Assembly: GCA_021234155.1 (NCBI GenBank)
Contig: JAJEKV010000017.1
Location: forward strand, 11,041,525 to 11,105,524
Source: Isoetes taiwanensis
Taxonomy: Eukaryota > Streptophyta > Lycopodiopsida > Isoetales > Isoetaceae
Direction: 5' to 3'
DNA length: 64,000 nt
Under the pieces are notes generated by a model, which made no database searches, was not told where the DNA came from, and saw nothing but the letters and a program-made list of their open reading frames with translations. The stretch's first letter is position 1; each line of letters starts with the position of its first letter. Of this stretch, positions 33,759 to 45,286 are shown one piece after another. A program made the translations under genes and the position numbers.

Positions 33759-36700
33759 CTGCACAATGTCTTTTTTTTTTTTTTTGATGAACGTGGACCT
33801 TTATTACTCAAAAGAATACAAAGAGTACATGGGGGACTCAAAACCCAGTGGAGAAGATATCCACTAGAGCAACACTACCCACCACATACATAACATAGAA
33901 AAGCAAAGAATACAGATCACCATGAGCACAACTGTTTGCTATGAGTAGGTGTGAATCTGAAGATATTGCTCCCAAATGACACTTTTGATGTCATCCTTCA
34001 AGGAAGAACATTTGTACGCCTTCACAATGCGACTACGAGCATCATTAAGCACTTGCGTATCTGAAAAGAGCTGTCCCTTGAAGATGAGGAGATTTCGTCT
34101 CTTCCAGATGGACCAGATGATCCAAGCAGATGCTAAGTGGAAAGCCCTCTTTGCCAACTTGTCCCAAGAACTAGGATAGACTGACAATAGGACCTGCTGA
34201 CTATTCAAGTCACAATGGAAAAGACTCAGAAGCCACCGCCAAGCAAAGCCTAAACATGGTGACACAAGAAAAAAAGCGGTTGCAATTGTCTCATCCCTCT
34301 GCGTGCAAAGAGGGCGGATCACGAGAGACTTCGGGCCGAAATCGATGAACAACAAAAAGATTTACCCGCACGCATCTATGAGTGATCCGCCACCATAAAA
34401 TGGATAGCTAAGGATGAAGCAATTTATCCCATACCCATCGCCCGCATCGCTTTTACGATGAGGCTCGGGGGATAACTAGAGGCCACTTTGGCGATGGAGG
34501 CAACACCTCGGATGAAGCAGACCACATACATCGAGTGCACGGTGCTCCTCCTTAACACTCGCCATGAACCACCCGTGAGCGGGGAGCCACGCCTTGTGGG
34601 TGTGGAGGAAGTGTAGCCGCTACTTTTCCCCAAATGCTCCGTCCCAACGAAGGAGAAGGAACTTCAATTTGAACTCATTCCACGCCAACAATCTTGTCTC
34701 ATTATACCATGCGGATACCGCGGAGCACACTGGCGCCGCTAACCGACGCTAAGTCAATGGATGGACAAGAGACCAGGGACAATCTGCATGACCGCCACCC
34801 AAAGGGATCCACCAACAACCGGGTCAGGGATCTGTGTAGGCCATTGGATGGAACTGAAACAAAGTGTGCACATTCTCCCAAGCAGCTAGCAACCCCTTGA
34901 GGAAAGGAGATGCATTAGGATATGGAGAAAGTGGATAGAATAATGCCCATGGGAGGAGAGGCTTAATGGATGGAGAGCCAAAGGAAATGCACCTCTGTAA
35001 AGACTAGTGAATGAGACGCAGACCTGGAGAATTATCGGCATTATTGAGAATCCGCCACATGAACTTAGAGATCAGCACCTTGCTCTGGAGAAGAAAGTGA
35101 ATCATCCCCAGCCCCCCACAAAGTTTAGGCATAATGCACTTTGCCCAACTAACTTTAACATCGGTTCCTTCTTGATTACCACCCCGGATGAAGTTCCCCG
35201 ACAAGACTTAACAATGAGTCGTGATCTTTGATCATGCGGTGCCAGCAAGATGGATGCCATGTAGACATGTGTACCACTCAGAACCGACTTTGCCACAGTT
35301 ACACGACCAGCCATGGATAACTTAGCCGTGGACCACCAGAACAAATGCCTTTCCAACCCCTTAATAATGACATCCCACGTATCTCCAGATGAGAGGTGTA
35401 TACCAACTGGAATGCCTAGAAGCTTCGTTGCCTTCCCATGAGAAAGAACCTTCCATGGAAATGCAAACCACGTAAGACTAAGACTGAGAGTCTAGGGCCC
35501 CTGTGGCAATACACTTTGCCACCCCACAAAGATACCAGAAGCCAAAGAGAAACTGTCCAACAAGGAAATGGCATTTTACAAATTCTGCTCATCAGCCATT
35601 AAGAACAAGAAAGTGTCATCTGCATACTGATTACAGATCTCTTGTGAACCATCATTCATGGGAAGACCATGCAGGATGCCTTTCTGCACTGTAAGAGAGA
35701 ATACCTGAGAAAGAATCTCCGCCAAAATTGTAAAAAGCAACGGTGCCAAAGGACGACCTCGGCGAATGCCACGCCCCACCGAAAAAATGTTGATGGTTCT
35801 CCTTGAAAAAGAACCGAGCGAAACGAAAGCGTAATAATGAAGTTTCATAATATCTGTTGCGAACTGGGCACCAAAATCAAGACCTAAAAGGCACTGCTCT
35901 AGGAAACTCCAGTCGACACTGTCATATGCTTTTGCAAAATCCGGCTTCAAGTATACAATGGGGTAACCATGCATTCTAGCCCAATAGAGACCCTCATATG
36001 CTGCTGCCACATTATTCAAGATACACCCCACAGGCAAGAAACCCGACCAAGGTTGAGGAGATGGACTCGGTAAGCACGCCACAAAGCTTCTGAGCAAAAG
36101 CTTTAGCAAAGATCTTGTACACTGAGGACAACAAAGTAATGGGGCGCCAATCTGAAATGGAAGAGGGATCCTTACATTTTGGAATAAGGGAGATGCAACC
36201 AGAGTTGAGGATTTTGTCCAGGTGCCTCTGTCTTTTAAAATCCCTGAAAGCATCATACACATCTGCACCAAGCCAATCCCAATACTCCTGGAAAAACTCC
36301 ACTGGAATACCATCAAGACCCGGACACTTGCCCCTCTTGAGAGAAAATGTGGCCTCAGCTAAATCATTCTGGCTGATCTCAGCCTCTAAAGTGGCCCTTT
36401 GCTCATTGGTGACTATAGGATGAACCTTAGCAAGCAAGGCCGCTTGAAAATCTGACTGAAAGGGAAGACGCCGAGCAGTGAAGAAAGCTGAAAAGTGATT
36501 ATGCAAAAAGCCTCTAAGCTCACCGATCTGAAACAACACGCCCATCCCGAGTCCGGCAGAGACCAAGAGATGCGACTAGCTTTCTTGTTTTGGCAGCTCA
36601 AGAAAAAAACGTGCACCGGGTCTCCCTCCTTGAACCATTGCAACCCAGCTTTAATGCGAGCAAAGTGCACCTGTTCAGATTCCATCTGCCGAATGCTACA

Positions 36701-37068
36701 CAAAATTTGCTTCTCCACATGACCATCTGATGGGGCAATAGACCTGCATGCCTCAAGTTGTCGATAAAGAGCCAGCAGAAGACTCCTAAGTAGCGAAGCC
36801 GCTCACGACCCCAACCTTTAGCAAAAGACTTCCACAAAGAAATGAGAGCATCAATAATACCTCGCCATGCCCCCGTATTCGAGAAAAAGAAGTGAACCAC
36901 GCCTGTCTACACCCTGCCACAAAATCATCATCCTTCAAGAAAAATGTATTCAGCTTGAAATATGTCTTAGAGGCAGCATGCACCACCGTATGAGAGCAAG
37001 AGAAATACTGTGGATTATGGTCAGAAATTGCAGTATTCAACAGGTTCTCATGATCTGCACAATGTCTT
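33759..37068 (-). mobile_element. 5'-truncated L1-type LINE with 14-bp target-site duplication
   Basis: Bounded by CTGCACAATGTCTT at 33759-33772 and 37055-37068. The element 33773-37054 has its poly-A (plus-strand poly-T) at 33773-33784, so it lies on the minus strand. The first readable residues at the 5' end (about 37020) include ISDHNPQ, the closing SDH motif of the L1 endonuclease. The rest of the endonuclease and ORF1 are missing. The 3' tail (GGTTTTGAGTCC block) is related to the tails at 9043 and 17640. Confidence 0.93.
33939..37040 (-). pseudogene. LINE ORF2 remnant: endonuclease end, reverse transcriptase, zf-RVT
   Basis: Read in at least seven frame pieces on the minus strand. In order: SDHNP endonuclease end; GKCPGLDGIPVEFFQ and SLIPKCKDPSSISDWRPITL (RT fingers); KAYDSVDWSFLEQC; GIRRGRPLAPLLF, where the usual Q-G-D-P reads R-G-R-P; QYADDTFLF with the YADD catalytic pair at about 35600-35625; and the C-terminal zf-RVT-like IIWSIWKRRNLLIFK near 34100. 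Multiple frame changes and the altered RQGDP motif make it inactive. It uses plant L1-type motifs. Confidence 0.9.
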
Positions 37069-37069
37069 A

Positions 37070-38530
37070 GCTACTTCAGAATGATTATAACGAAAAAAAT
37101 ATAAATAAATAACATGCTAATAGGTTAAGCATGTAAGGTCTCGGAAAAACTGTACCAGCGCACCACTGAGACCAGGATATTGGAACTCAAGCTCCCGGTA
37201 TTAATTATAATTTTGATATAGTGGAAGTACAACCCAAATCTATTATGGACCAGACTGGATGTAGCGCCAGGAATGAATATTGATGCAGTGGAAGTGCAAC
37301 ACAATATCAATTTGGAGCAAATGAGTTGCAATACCTGAGCTGAAGCCATAAGGAATGAATCTAATTTTCAACAACATACATAGCTTTGGAAATATGTCTT
37401 TATTTCTATTTTTTAAGTTGCATACAGATCTAAGGTTATTGCTAATAGATTTCAGTAAAATGCATACGACGATAAGTCTGGTTAGATAATAGCTCTATAG
37501 ATTGCTTGTGTTGAGTCGCTTAGCTTGCTAAGGGCTTTAATTGAAAATTTGTTTTTTATGATATGGCATGCACATAGATATTAATACATGCTACAATGAT
37601 TAAGAGTATTTTAAAACTTGATTGCTAGTCTAGAAAAGTGCTACAAAAATGCTTACGCAGTAGAGATACATAGCAAGTTGGGAACAATTCACTAATAAAT
37701 TCTAAGGGATTATAGTGACATTTGGATGTCATAGACTTGTGCAGATCTTGAATTATCTTTAGGATTAGAATGCTTACAGATTTAATCTGATGCATCGTTG
37801 CCATACAGCTATAAGTTTGTCATGAATCTTCGTTATCTCATGTGGCTGAAGAAAGGTTATCCTTAACTCTAAGGTGTAGTTAAATCTACCATGCATGTCT
37901 ATTGCTTTGCAGCCTGCATTAGTTATACATCTTAATGGTAATATATAGAGACCTTGAAAGTGACATGGCTTCACTTGAACAGTGGATTTACTACTTTAAT
38001 GGGCATGCCCAGTAAAGCTACCATACCTACCTCAAGGAACAAATGTGTTACATTCCCGATTATCTACAAAGTCAGTTGTCATTCCATTCAATCCATTTCA
38101 CATTCTTGATGCACAATGGAATATACATTTCTTTATATTAATTGTCTCAACACTTTAATGCAGTGACTTTGCAAGGAGATACATTATGATGTTGATAGCC
38201 CTCATCCATTTCTATATTGTCCAAATTAAAGGGATGTTAAATTGGTACATATGCTAGCCGGTGAATCCTCAGTAAGTCTGGACAGAGTAGAATGGACAAT
38301 GCCTACAGGAAATTTGGGGCATTCCGTACTTGTTATTTAATCCACACTTTTGACTGCAGTACTTGGTGTTGTAACATTTTGATAGTTTCTTATTCGCACT
38401 ACTTAAGTATTCAAGGTTCATGTCTTTGCATATGATAGAAAATGTGGCTTATTTGATAGCCTCTTCATTTTTTTGGAAATGGAGAGAATAGAAAATAGCA
38501 GTAACCAGGCTCCTCGAAATTGTAACCAGA
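37070..38530. other. No gene recognised
   Basis: AT-rich. I searched the minus strand here for the lipase GHSxGG exon without success. A doubled GGAAGT-CAACCCAAATCTATTATGG/GGAAGTGCAACACAATATC-like stretch near 37220-37310 is a weak 80-bp duplication. Confidence 0.4.
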
Positions 38531-38536
38531 TATTAC

Positions 38537-40342
38537 TTGAGCGGGCAAAATCACTTGTTTGTCAGATTTTCAATTAAATTTAGAATTTTCAATAGGCTTA
38601 AATCCGAGGCATGCTTGTCTAACCCATTTGCGCGATTCGCTTTGAGGTACAAGGCCACCACAATGCCCACACTGTTTGGAGGCATGTCAGTGATTGCAGT
38701 CGGAGACTTATACCAACTAAAGCTAATGTTCGACAAGTGGAATTTTTGCGACCCAGACACTGATGATGCCAAACTGCTAAGCACCGTCCAGTTCCCAGAC
38801 CTCTACCACTCATGGAAATCGAACTGTAGGTATTACGAGCTCACCGAGATCGTAAGGCAAGGAGACGACTTGCCATTCGCATGTGCGCTCTCCCACACGA
38901 GGAAATCAGAGCAAATAGCAGACGACCTACACCTCGTGAACTCCACCTGCATCCGGCCATCACGCGATGACCCTAGCCACCCGCATGTCTTCCACAAGAA
39001 CAAAGACAAGGACAAGTACAACGACAACAAAGTCTATGCCGAAATACCAGAGCAAGGCATCCACCTCCATTCTACAGATACGCACGAGAACGGCTGCTCA
39101 AAGAGCATCAACCTGACCACAAGACTCTCGAAAGACGCATGGACTGAAAGACAAGCCGGAGCTCAAACGGACCATGCTCGTCGACCTCATAAGCAACATT
39201 GACCTCTCCGATGGCCTCGTCAACAGTGCTGACGGCATCCTGGAGTGGCATGCGGGCGCAAGAGAGACAAAGGCACTCTGGATATCTTTTATGAAGCCTA
39301 CAACAGGAAAAGACGTCGAGACAATCTCAAACACCTTTCGACCCAACCTGGATGCCAATCCAGAAGCCCACCAAGCTATGCTAGGCAAACAAAAACGAGA
39401 GGCACAAGATCATGAGATGCCAGTTCCCCGTCCAACCGGCCGCAGCCAGGACAGTATACAGGTCACAGGGCGGCACAGTTGAACATCTATGCTTCAATCC
39501 CAGAGGCATGCACATGCACGGAATGGCCTACACGTATGTCTCGTGGATGAAGACAATGAGACTGTTTATGAAGCACCCGCTGACCAACTGGAACTTCACC
39601 GTTGACAAGAAAGTCATAGAAGAGATTCAGAGAATGCAGAGAGAGATGCCATAGACGATGACCATTTCCAACCTCATCGACAAACGACCACCGACACTCG
39701 TTGCAACAATGCTCACCACCCTCAAGGCAATAAAGTACATCGACTACATACTAGCAGATCCACAACTAACCTCGTTGGACATCCTTTGCCTACAAGAGAC
39801 GAGATTGGATGACCCATCATCTTCGAGACAACTAAGTACAGGTGCCTGCTCAACAGCAATGCGTGCAGAACAACCACACTCTACGACGACGACAAGTTCG
39901 AGCTCCTCTACCACCAATGAGTCACGGAGCCCTCGGTCACAACCATCCTCGCCACGTTCCGAGATCGCACGACGAGGACCGTCGTGCACACGGCAAACAT
40001 ATATAGGCACCACAGTGGAAACATGCAGCAATTCCTCAACAACATCAGAGAGCGATTGCCGAGAGTGCAACATCTCAACCCACAGACGGAGCCAACAACG
40101 CAGTTGCCAGGATTGTTCTCATGAGAGATTTCAATGTAGACGCCCTGCGACAAAACAACATTGTTACGGTCCTTCAAGCCGCCATGCCCGGCCACACCCA
40201 GCAAGTCAACGCCCCCATATGCTCTGTGATGCTGCTCGACCACATCTGGACAGACTTCAAACCCACACTCTGCGACATCGGCCACTGCTACTGGAGTGAC
40301 CATAGACAGGCATATATAGTGTTCACTTGAAGAACAGGACAA
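38537..40342 (+). pseudogene. Helitron/Helentron-type remnant: PIF1-like helicase followed by endonuclease-like domain
   Basis: A GC-richer block in AT-rich surroundings. Frame 1 (to 39202) has MPTLFGGMSVIAVGDLYQLK, matching the PIF1 FGG-x-GD-x-QL motif, and YYELTEIVRQGDD, matching LxExxRQ. After a frame change near 39160 comes LVDLISNIDLSDGLVNSADG (PIF1 NID-xx-GLxNG). A third frame (39412-39654) gives RCQFPVQPAAARTVYRSQGG and MHMHGMAYTYVSWMK, the closing helicase motifs. Then 39658-40330 has LDILCLQETRLDD and LLDHIWTDF, with CYWSDHRQ, which resemble the first and last motifs of an endonuclease/exonuclease/phosphatase domain. No Rep/HUH part is seen upstream, and the Walker A exon is missing. 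Several frame breaks make it dead. Helicase plus C-terminal endonuclease is known from Helentron-type elements. No CTRR hairpin end was identified. Confidence 0.75.
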
Positions 40343-40676
40343 TTCCGAGAAATGCTAAATCGGCTCCAAAACAAAAATGAAGGCAAAAAATGGCTTATGT
40401 TGCTTATTTGCATGCTCATTGTTTTCAAATTGCTCGCAAGGTCTACATACACTATAGAAAACATATGAACACCAACTATAGAGAATTAATTGAGTTATAC
40501 GCATGGTCTAAAAAATAATAATTTTGTTTGGCAAAGCAAACAACTGTTTAAATTATATGAGTCTAAATAAATGAATGTCTCCCTATATTAACATGCTAAT
40601 GAACGTAATTCAGGTATGTTCAATGTTCTATGGGGTATCATAAACGATCAAATGACTACATAGACTGCCAGAAAAA

Positions 40677-41040
40677 ATGAGTTCCTTTACAAATAGAATG
40701 AGTGAAATATCGAGTTCCTTTATAAATAGAACGATTTAAATTGCAATCTTGCCTCTACATTTCTATTTCATCCCAGCTCAAAAGCCCTTCCTATTTCCTC
40801 ACAATTTTATGCTCATGTTATAATCTCAACATCTGGGGAAATGTCACCTTGTTTCGAAAATCGAGTTCCTTTACGAATAGAACGAGAATTACTGATAGAA
40901 AACTGAGTTCTTTTACTAATAGAACAAGTGAAATTGCAATGATTGCCTCTACATCTCTATTTGATCCTATCTCAAAAGCCCTTCCTATTTCCTCATAATT
41001 TTATGCACATGACATAACCTCAACATCTGAGGAAATGTCA
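40677..41040. repeat. ~195-bp tandem duplication
   Basis: GAGTTCCTTTACRAATAGAA, GCCTCTACATYTCTATTT and CCCTTCCTATTTCCTCA recur in the same order 183-195 bp apart. The GAGTTCCTTT word is itself doubled in each unit. Confidence 0.75.
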
Positions 41041-42641
41041 ACTTGATGCCAAAAAACACATTCTAAAAGACTCATATGTCCAGAAATGCAATCATAACAG
41101 TTGATATCATATATGACAAGGCAAGAAAGACTTATTGCAGAATTTGAACATCATTCTACATTCTATTTTTTCCTCTTAGATGGGAGTGTAATTTCACCAT
41201 TTACTCTAATAAACATCTACTCTAATAAACAGAATGCTGCATCAAAAGTCTAAATGCTTTAACACCCTTCCATGCCGAAGACCTGAAATATACTATATAT
41301 ACTTGAAAATAACAAGCCACTGCTCTTCAGGAATAAAGTTCCCCAGCATGACACTTTTAAGGTTAAATTTAGACAAACTTAGGGTGAGATTCCACTGCCG
41401 CAGACGGCAGTTATCTGTTTCACCGGAACTGCCTGCCCTAAAAAAAATGGAACTGCCCTTGCTCGATTCCACTACAAAAATTGTCTCTGGCTGAATTGAA
41501 CTCGTGGAGCAAATCGATCGGAGATGAAGAGCGCCTGTCAAAGATCTAGACCCGGTAATTTCTTCCCACCTAATTGTCGGGGTCCATCCGTCCATCCCCT
41601 GACAGTTATCTGGCAAATTCTGGTCTGGCTTCCCCAACCTCTTTCCAATGCTCCACATCATCTCCCCAAACCAAACCTAAACTACCGCTACTTGTGGAAT
41701 CAGAGCGCAACTCCGGAAGTTTGTGATCATTCAATTTGATTGGCTTGCTGCTAAAAGCTGGGCATTAACAGCCGCTAGTGGAATCTGGGCCTTATGATGA
41801 TGAAAACATATAAAATCCTGCTGGTTGTGGAAGGTGACAGCTCGTGGGTCATGAAAATTAGGATCCCGAGGGAATATTGAAGCCCGCATCCTACAAAATT
41901 ACCCAAAAACACATCACTTCAGAAATGGCACAAAACCGAAATTAAAATTCTATATGCACAATCAAAAGAAGAGAGATGCATGATATGCCTTTTGGTTGGA
42001 ATCGAAGGCACAACCATGGAAATAGTCAACAAAGAAACCTTGATGGTGAGAAAGCTGAGGCAAGGAAAAGTAAACAATGCTTATAGAGATGGAAAATATG
42101 TTGAAGACTTCAAAGGTTCTACCTTTTTATGCATGACAGAGTTACTTTACCTCTATCCGAATGAGCTATATATATTTTCCAAAATGGCCGAAAGAGCAGA
42201 GTAGAGCTTTCGCCATAGCCATTGCCTCCAGCTTCGTCGACTGCACTGCCACGTCTAACCCTAAACAGAGTCAGTTGGATCTTTTTCAGCACTTGTAAAT
42301 ATAAGAGAGTAAAGGAATCTGAATACTTCAAGAGTTGCAATTTTTTACAGAACCTGGGCCAGATTCAAGAACCATGTCCAATATCCAGAAAATGTAGAGT
42401 ACATCTTTGATTCCGGTGACTGCTATAGCCACTAATTCAAATGATTTTTAGGTTTTGCACAGTCTGAAGGATTCAAACTCTTAATCACTGCACTTACTTC
42501 AGGGGTTTGATCCTTGGACAAAATCAAAATCCATGTCGGTTAGGCCAGCATCCATTTCTGAGATCGATTAGCTGGTTAGACCATTTTAGCAACAGGGGCA
42601 ATTGAGAGTTTACAAACGATACTGGGTTTGGAGCAATTTTG

Positions 42642-42726
42642 GGCATATTTCAGGCATATACTAGCATATAACATGCCAAAAACCCACATTAACGAGGGTT
42701 TGCCCCTTAGGGGCAACAAAAAAATA
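42642..42726 (+). repeat. Dispersed repeat copy C
   Basis: CATATACTAGCATATAACATG lead, then CCCACATTAACGAGGGTTTG and CCCCTTAGGGGCAACAAAA. Same block order as 1247-1326 and 6181-6274. Confidence 0.7.
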
Positions 42727-43524
42727 CCTAAACTTATTAGGGCAAAACTAGTTTCTAGTGGACCAGGAAAATTTTTGGTGTCTGAAAAACCAAAATCCTT
42801 AAGGCCACATTCATTTAGAAAAATATAAAAATATCTTTCACCGTCGGAAAAAAAACGATAATAATTATAGCCATTAGATCATTATTGAAGATGCCTAAAC
42901 CCAACCTCTCCGTAACGAAGTGCCCCTTAATAGGGAGCAATCCAAAAACTCATAGGGTTCTTGTTTCCATTATCTGGCTATAAATGACGTGAATGTCTGG
43001 ACACAAGCTGAAGAAGATCATTAACAGGACAACTACTTGAATAGTTCTACGGCTTCCAATCCTTGTTATTCCAATAAGACCAACATTTTCCCTACAATTT
43101 GCTCTACAATATCATATAGTGGAAGAAAATGATGCTAATCGATCTCTTATAGCACAAGAATTCATACACAGAGATGGTGCAACTGGTTGCCATGCCAAAA
43201 AGACCATTCAGAAAAATACCCACACCCTGAGAAACAAGGAGAACAAAATTGTTTGTCAAGGTTGTAAATAAAATGGAGGGATGCCACCTGCAAGCATGAA
43301 GACTCCATACAAAGCCCCCGTAGACTGCAGTCACAAATTTGTTCAAGTGAAAAAAGGAAAAACATGTTACAACGCTTTTATCACTTTCCATGTATTTATC
43401 ATTTTTTGGCTGTATCATCGTTTTTTGGTTGTCCGATAACGGCACCTTCCACAGAATATGCTGGCTGCGAGAATCCAAGCCACCAGTATGGGGTCCATAT
43501 GGGGTCAAATTGACCCCATTAAAT

Positions 43525-43780
43525 AGGAGCACCCCTTGCACAAAAACCTTGGCTTCAAGCCAAAATACAAGAGACGAGCATGTAAATACAGCACCATAAC
43601 AGAAGTAAATTAAGTGGAACTGTTATTTTTTTACAAGACAAAAGTTGGCATATGTACATTCACACAATCGCCCCTTGCACAAAAACCATGGCATCAAAGA
43701 TGAGACGAGCCTGGGGAATCGAACCCCAGTTCCAATCCAATGCTCAGGGCTCACCTGTTGATGCTACGATTCATCACATT
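43525..43780 (-). repeat. Pair of SINE-like segments with a perfect B-box
   Basis: The word CCCCTTGCACAAAAACC, then TTGGCTTCAA or ATGGCATCAA, occurs at about 43531 and 43671. The second copy has, on the minus strand, GGGGTTCGATTCCCCAGGC (about 43706-43724), a perfect T-arm/B-box. The acceptor and anticodon arms of a tRNA are not convincing, so this is a SINE head rather than a tRNA gene. Confidence 0.45.
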
Positions 43781-44771
43781 TACCCAAGCTTAAATACCGA
43801 GGCTCTCTGCAAGAACCCACATGATCAATTCTTGCTGATGGCTTCGCTAATCTGTTCAAGTCAGTCCCTTCTATTACTGTCCATTCCTTAATACGACTAT
43901 ACCAGGGCATTGATTTGGCTCCAGAAAAAAGAAATCTACAATTTGTTACGTTTACTTCCTTAATAATGCAAGCTCGCCATCTCTGTTCAGACCTACCCAG
44001 ATTTTTCACCGATTTTAAACTGTGGACTTGTTAAACTAATTGAACCTCATTTTATACTGATGGCTTACCGAATCCGTTCAAATCAGGGCTTTTGTTAACC
44101 CCAAGTCGTCAATTCCTGCCTTTATCAAGCAGGCATGGAACCAAAAGCCAAGATAGGCACATGGGCAACATGAGCCTTACTCTGTGTCGCTGCTCTCTTC
44201 ATAGACATGACAGTATTTGCACAATAAAAAAACAACAAAACACAAGCACAACACTGAACCGCTCACCTAATCGGCCTTGAATCAGGCATTTCCAGACCAT
44301 TTCTAGGCGTTTGTAGGTTGTGCAGATGAAATTCGGCCTTGCATACCAGACTAAATCGGCCTTGGATCAAGCATTTGCAGATCCCTCATATGTGTTTTGG
44401 AGCTGTGCGCATGAAACTGAGCCCGTGGTTCGTTGCCTGGGCGTCCCGAGGCTAAAAAAATACAGACTCTTCTTTCCTCCTGGCCAATAGGAAATTCTCA
44501 GGCTTCAAATTCTGGTGCTTAAGAATAAAAACGAAAGACGAAGGAGGAGCCGTTCACCTGTTTCGAGGACCACCAAGCAAATTTGAAGCAAACACCTCCC
44601 AGACCGCTTCATACCCATCCCGACAGCTGCAGCAAACAGGAATAGAAGGCGCATCCGCTGCTCGCCATATGCCAAACGCCCATGCCGGATCTTATCCATA
44701 GCTCCACCTTCGACACCAAAATATACGCCTTCTTCCCAAAACCTAGGTGCCAACGTCGGATTCATACCATA

Positions 44772-44903
44772 CCTTAACACCCTGCTCCTTGGGTTTTTAT
44801 GGCTAAAGCAGTCATAATGCCCTAGGGCATTATCACAAAGGCTCATAACGCCCTAGGGCGTTATCACGAAGGCTCATAACACCCTCGGAGCAGGGTGTTA
44901 AGG
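44772..44903. repeat. 132-bp foldback element with 17-bp perfect terminal inverted repeats and internal palindromes
   Basis: CCTTAACACCCTGCTCC (44772-44788) is the exact inverse of 44887-44903. Inside lie two 20-bp perfect palindromes, ATAATGCCCTAGGGCATTAT (44814-44833) and ATAACGCCCTAGGGCGTTAT (44845-44864), differing only at the symmetric A/G-T/C pair. The end also forms TAACACCCT/AGGGTGTTA. The element ends about 380 bp before the RFC1 start codon. Non-autonomous DNA element is the likeliest reading; a regulatory palindrome array is the alternative. Confidence 0.85.
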
Positions 44904-44947
44904 AAGATAATGCCCTGACCCTCGGGCGTTAATGGAAAAAAAAACTC

Positions 44948-45011
44948 GGGCAATATGGCCATGGCCAAAATGGCTCGGGCGTGCGCCATTTTGGCCATGG
45001 CCATATTGCCC
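44948..45011. repeat. Perfect 26-bp hairpin with 12-base loop
   Basis: The arm 44948-44973 (GGGCAATATGGCCATGGCCA and on) pairs without mismatch with 44986-45011; the loop is CTCGGGCGTGCG. A further stem, TAACGCCCT/AGGGCGTTA with a 6-base loop, lies at about 45029-45052 and reuses the core word of the foldback just upstream. It lies 275 bp before the RFC1 start codon. Confidence 0.9.
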
Positions 45012-45286
45012 TTGAATTTTATTCCCGTAACGCCCTCTGACCAGGGCGTTATCGCATACGAATACCTCTACAAAACTTCTCAAATCACGCTTTTCGATCG
45101 CGGCAACATTATCACATAATTGGTAATATATCAACCGAGAACCGTACACTTTCAAATTTCCTTGAAATATTCCTAGGATGGACGGAATAAAGTAGATGCA
45201 GATTCCGAATAGGCAACTCAAGTAGAAGGGTTTATTTTGTTCGCTCAACCCATCCGGCGACTGTGTGGATTGCGTTATATTTTATA

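Larger units (their letters stand above)
40345..44770. other. No gene recognised
   Basis: Holds a ~195-bp tandem duplication (40677-41040), dispersed repeat copy C, and a pair of GCACAAAAACC repeats near 43535 and 43680. Minus-strand frames at 41293-41661, 43104-43541 and 44505-44846 carry no known motif. The last lies head-to-head with RFC1 and could be a divergent transcript, but nothing names it. Confidence 0.4.

Noticed and set aside
43162-43365. AVYGGFVWSLHAC on the minus strand as a lipase N-terminal exon
   Set aside because: Only the AVY is shared with the family block; the expected DL-x-W-x-C-x-x-C spacing is missing.
43700-43730. Possible tRNA gene with perfect T-arm (minus)
   Set aside because: Only the T-arm/B-box is convincing; D-arm and anticodon arm are not found, and a partly matching copy lies 140 bp away.
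44505-44846. Minus-strand ORF head-to-head with RFC1, with a hydrophobic stretch (RMRLLFLFAAAVGMG)
   Set aside because: Considered as the signal-peptide exon of the lipase, but no linking exons are readable and part of the frame lies in the palindromic foldback.
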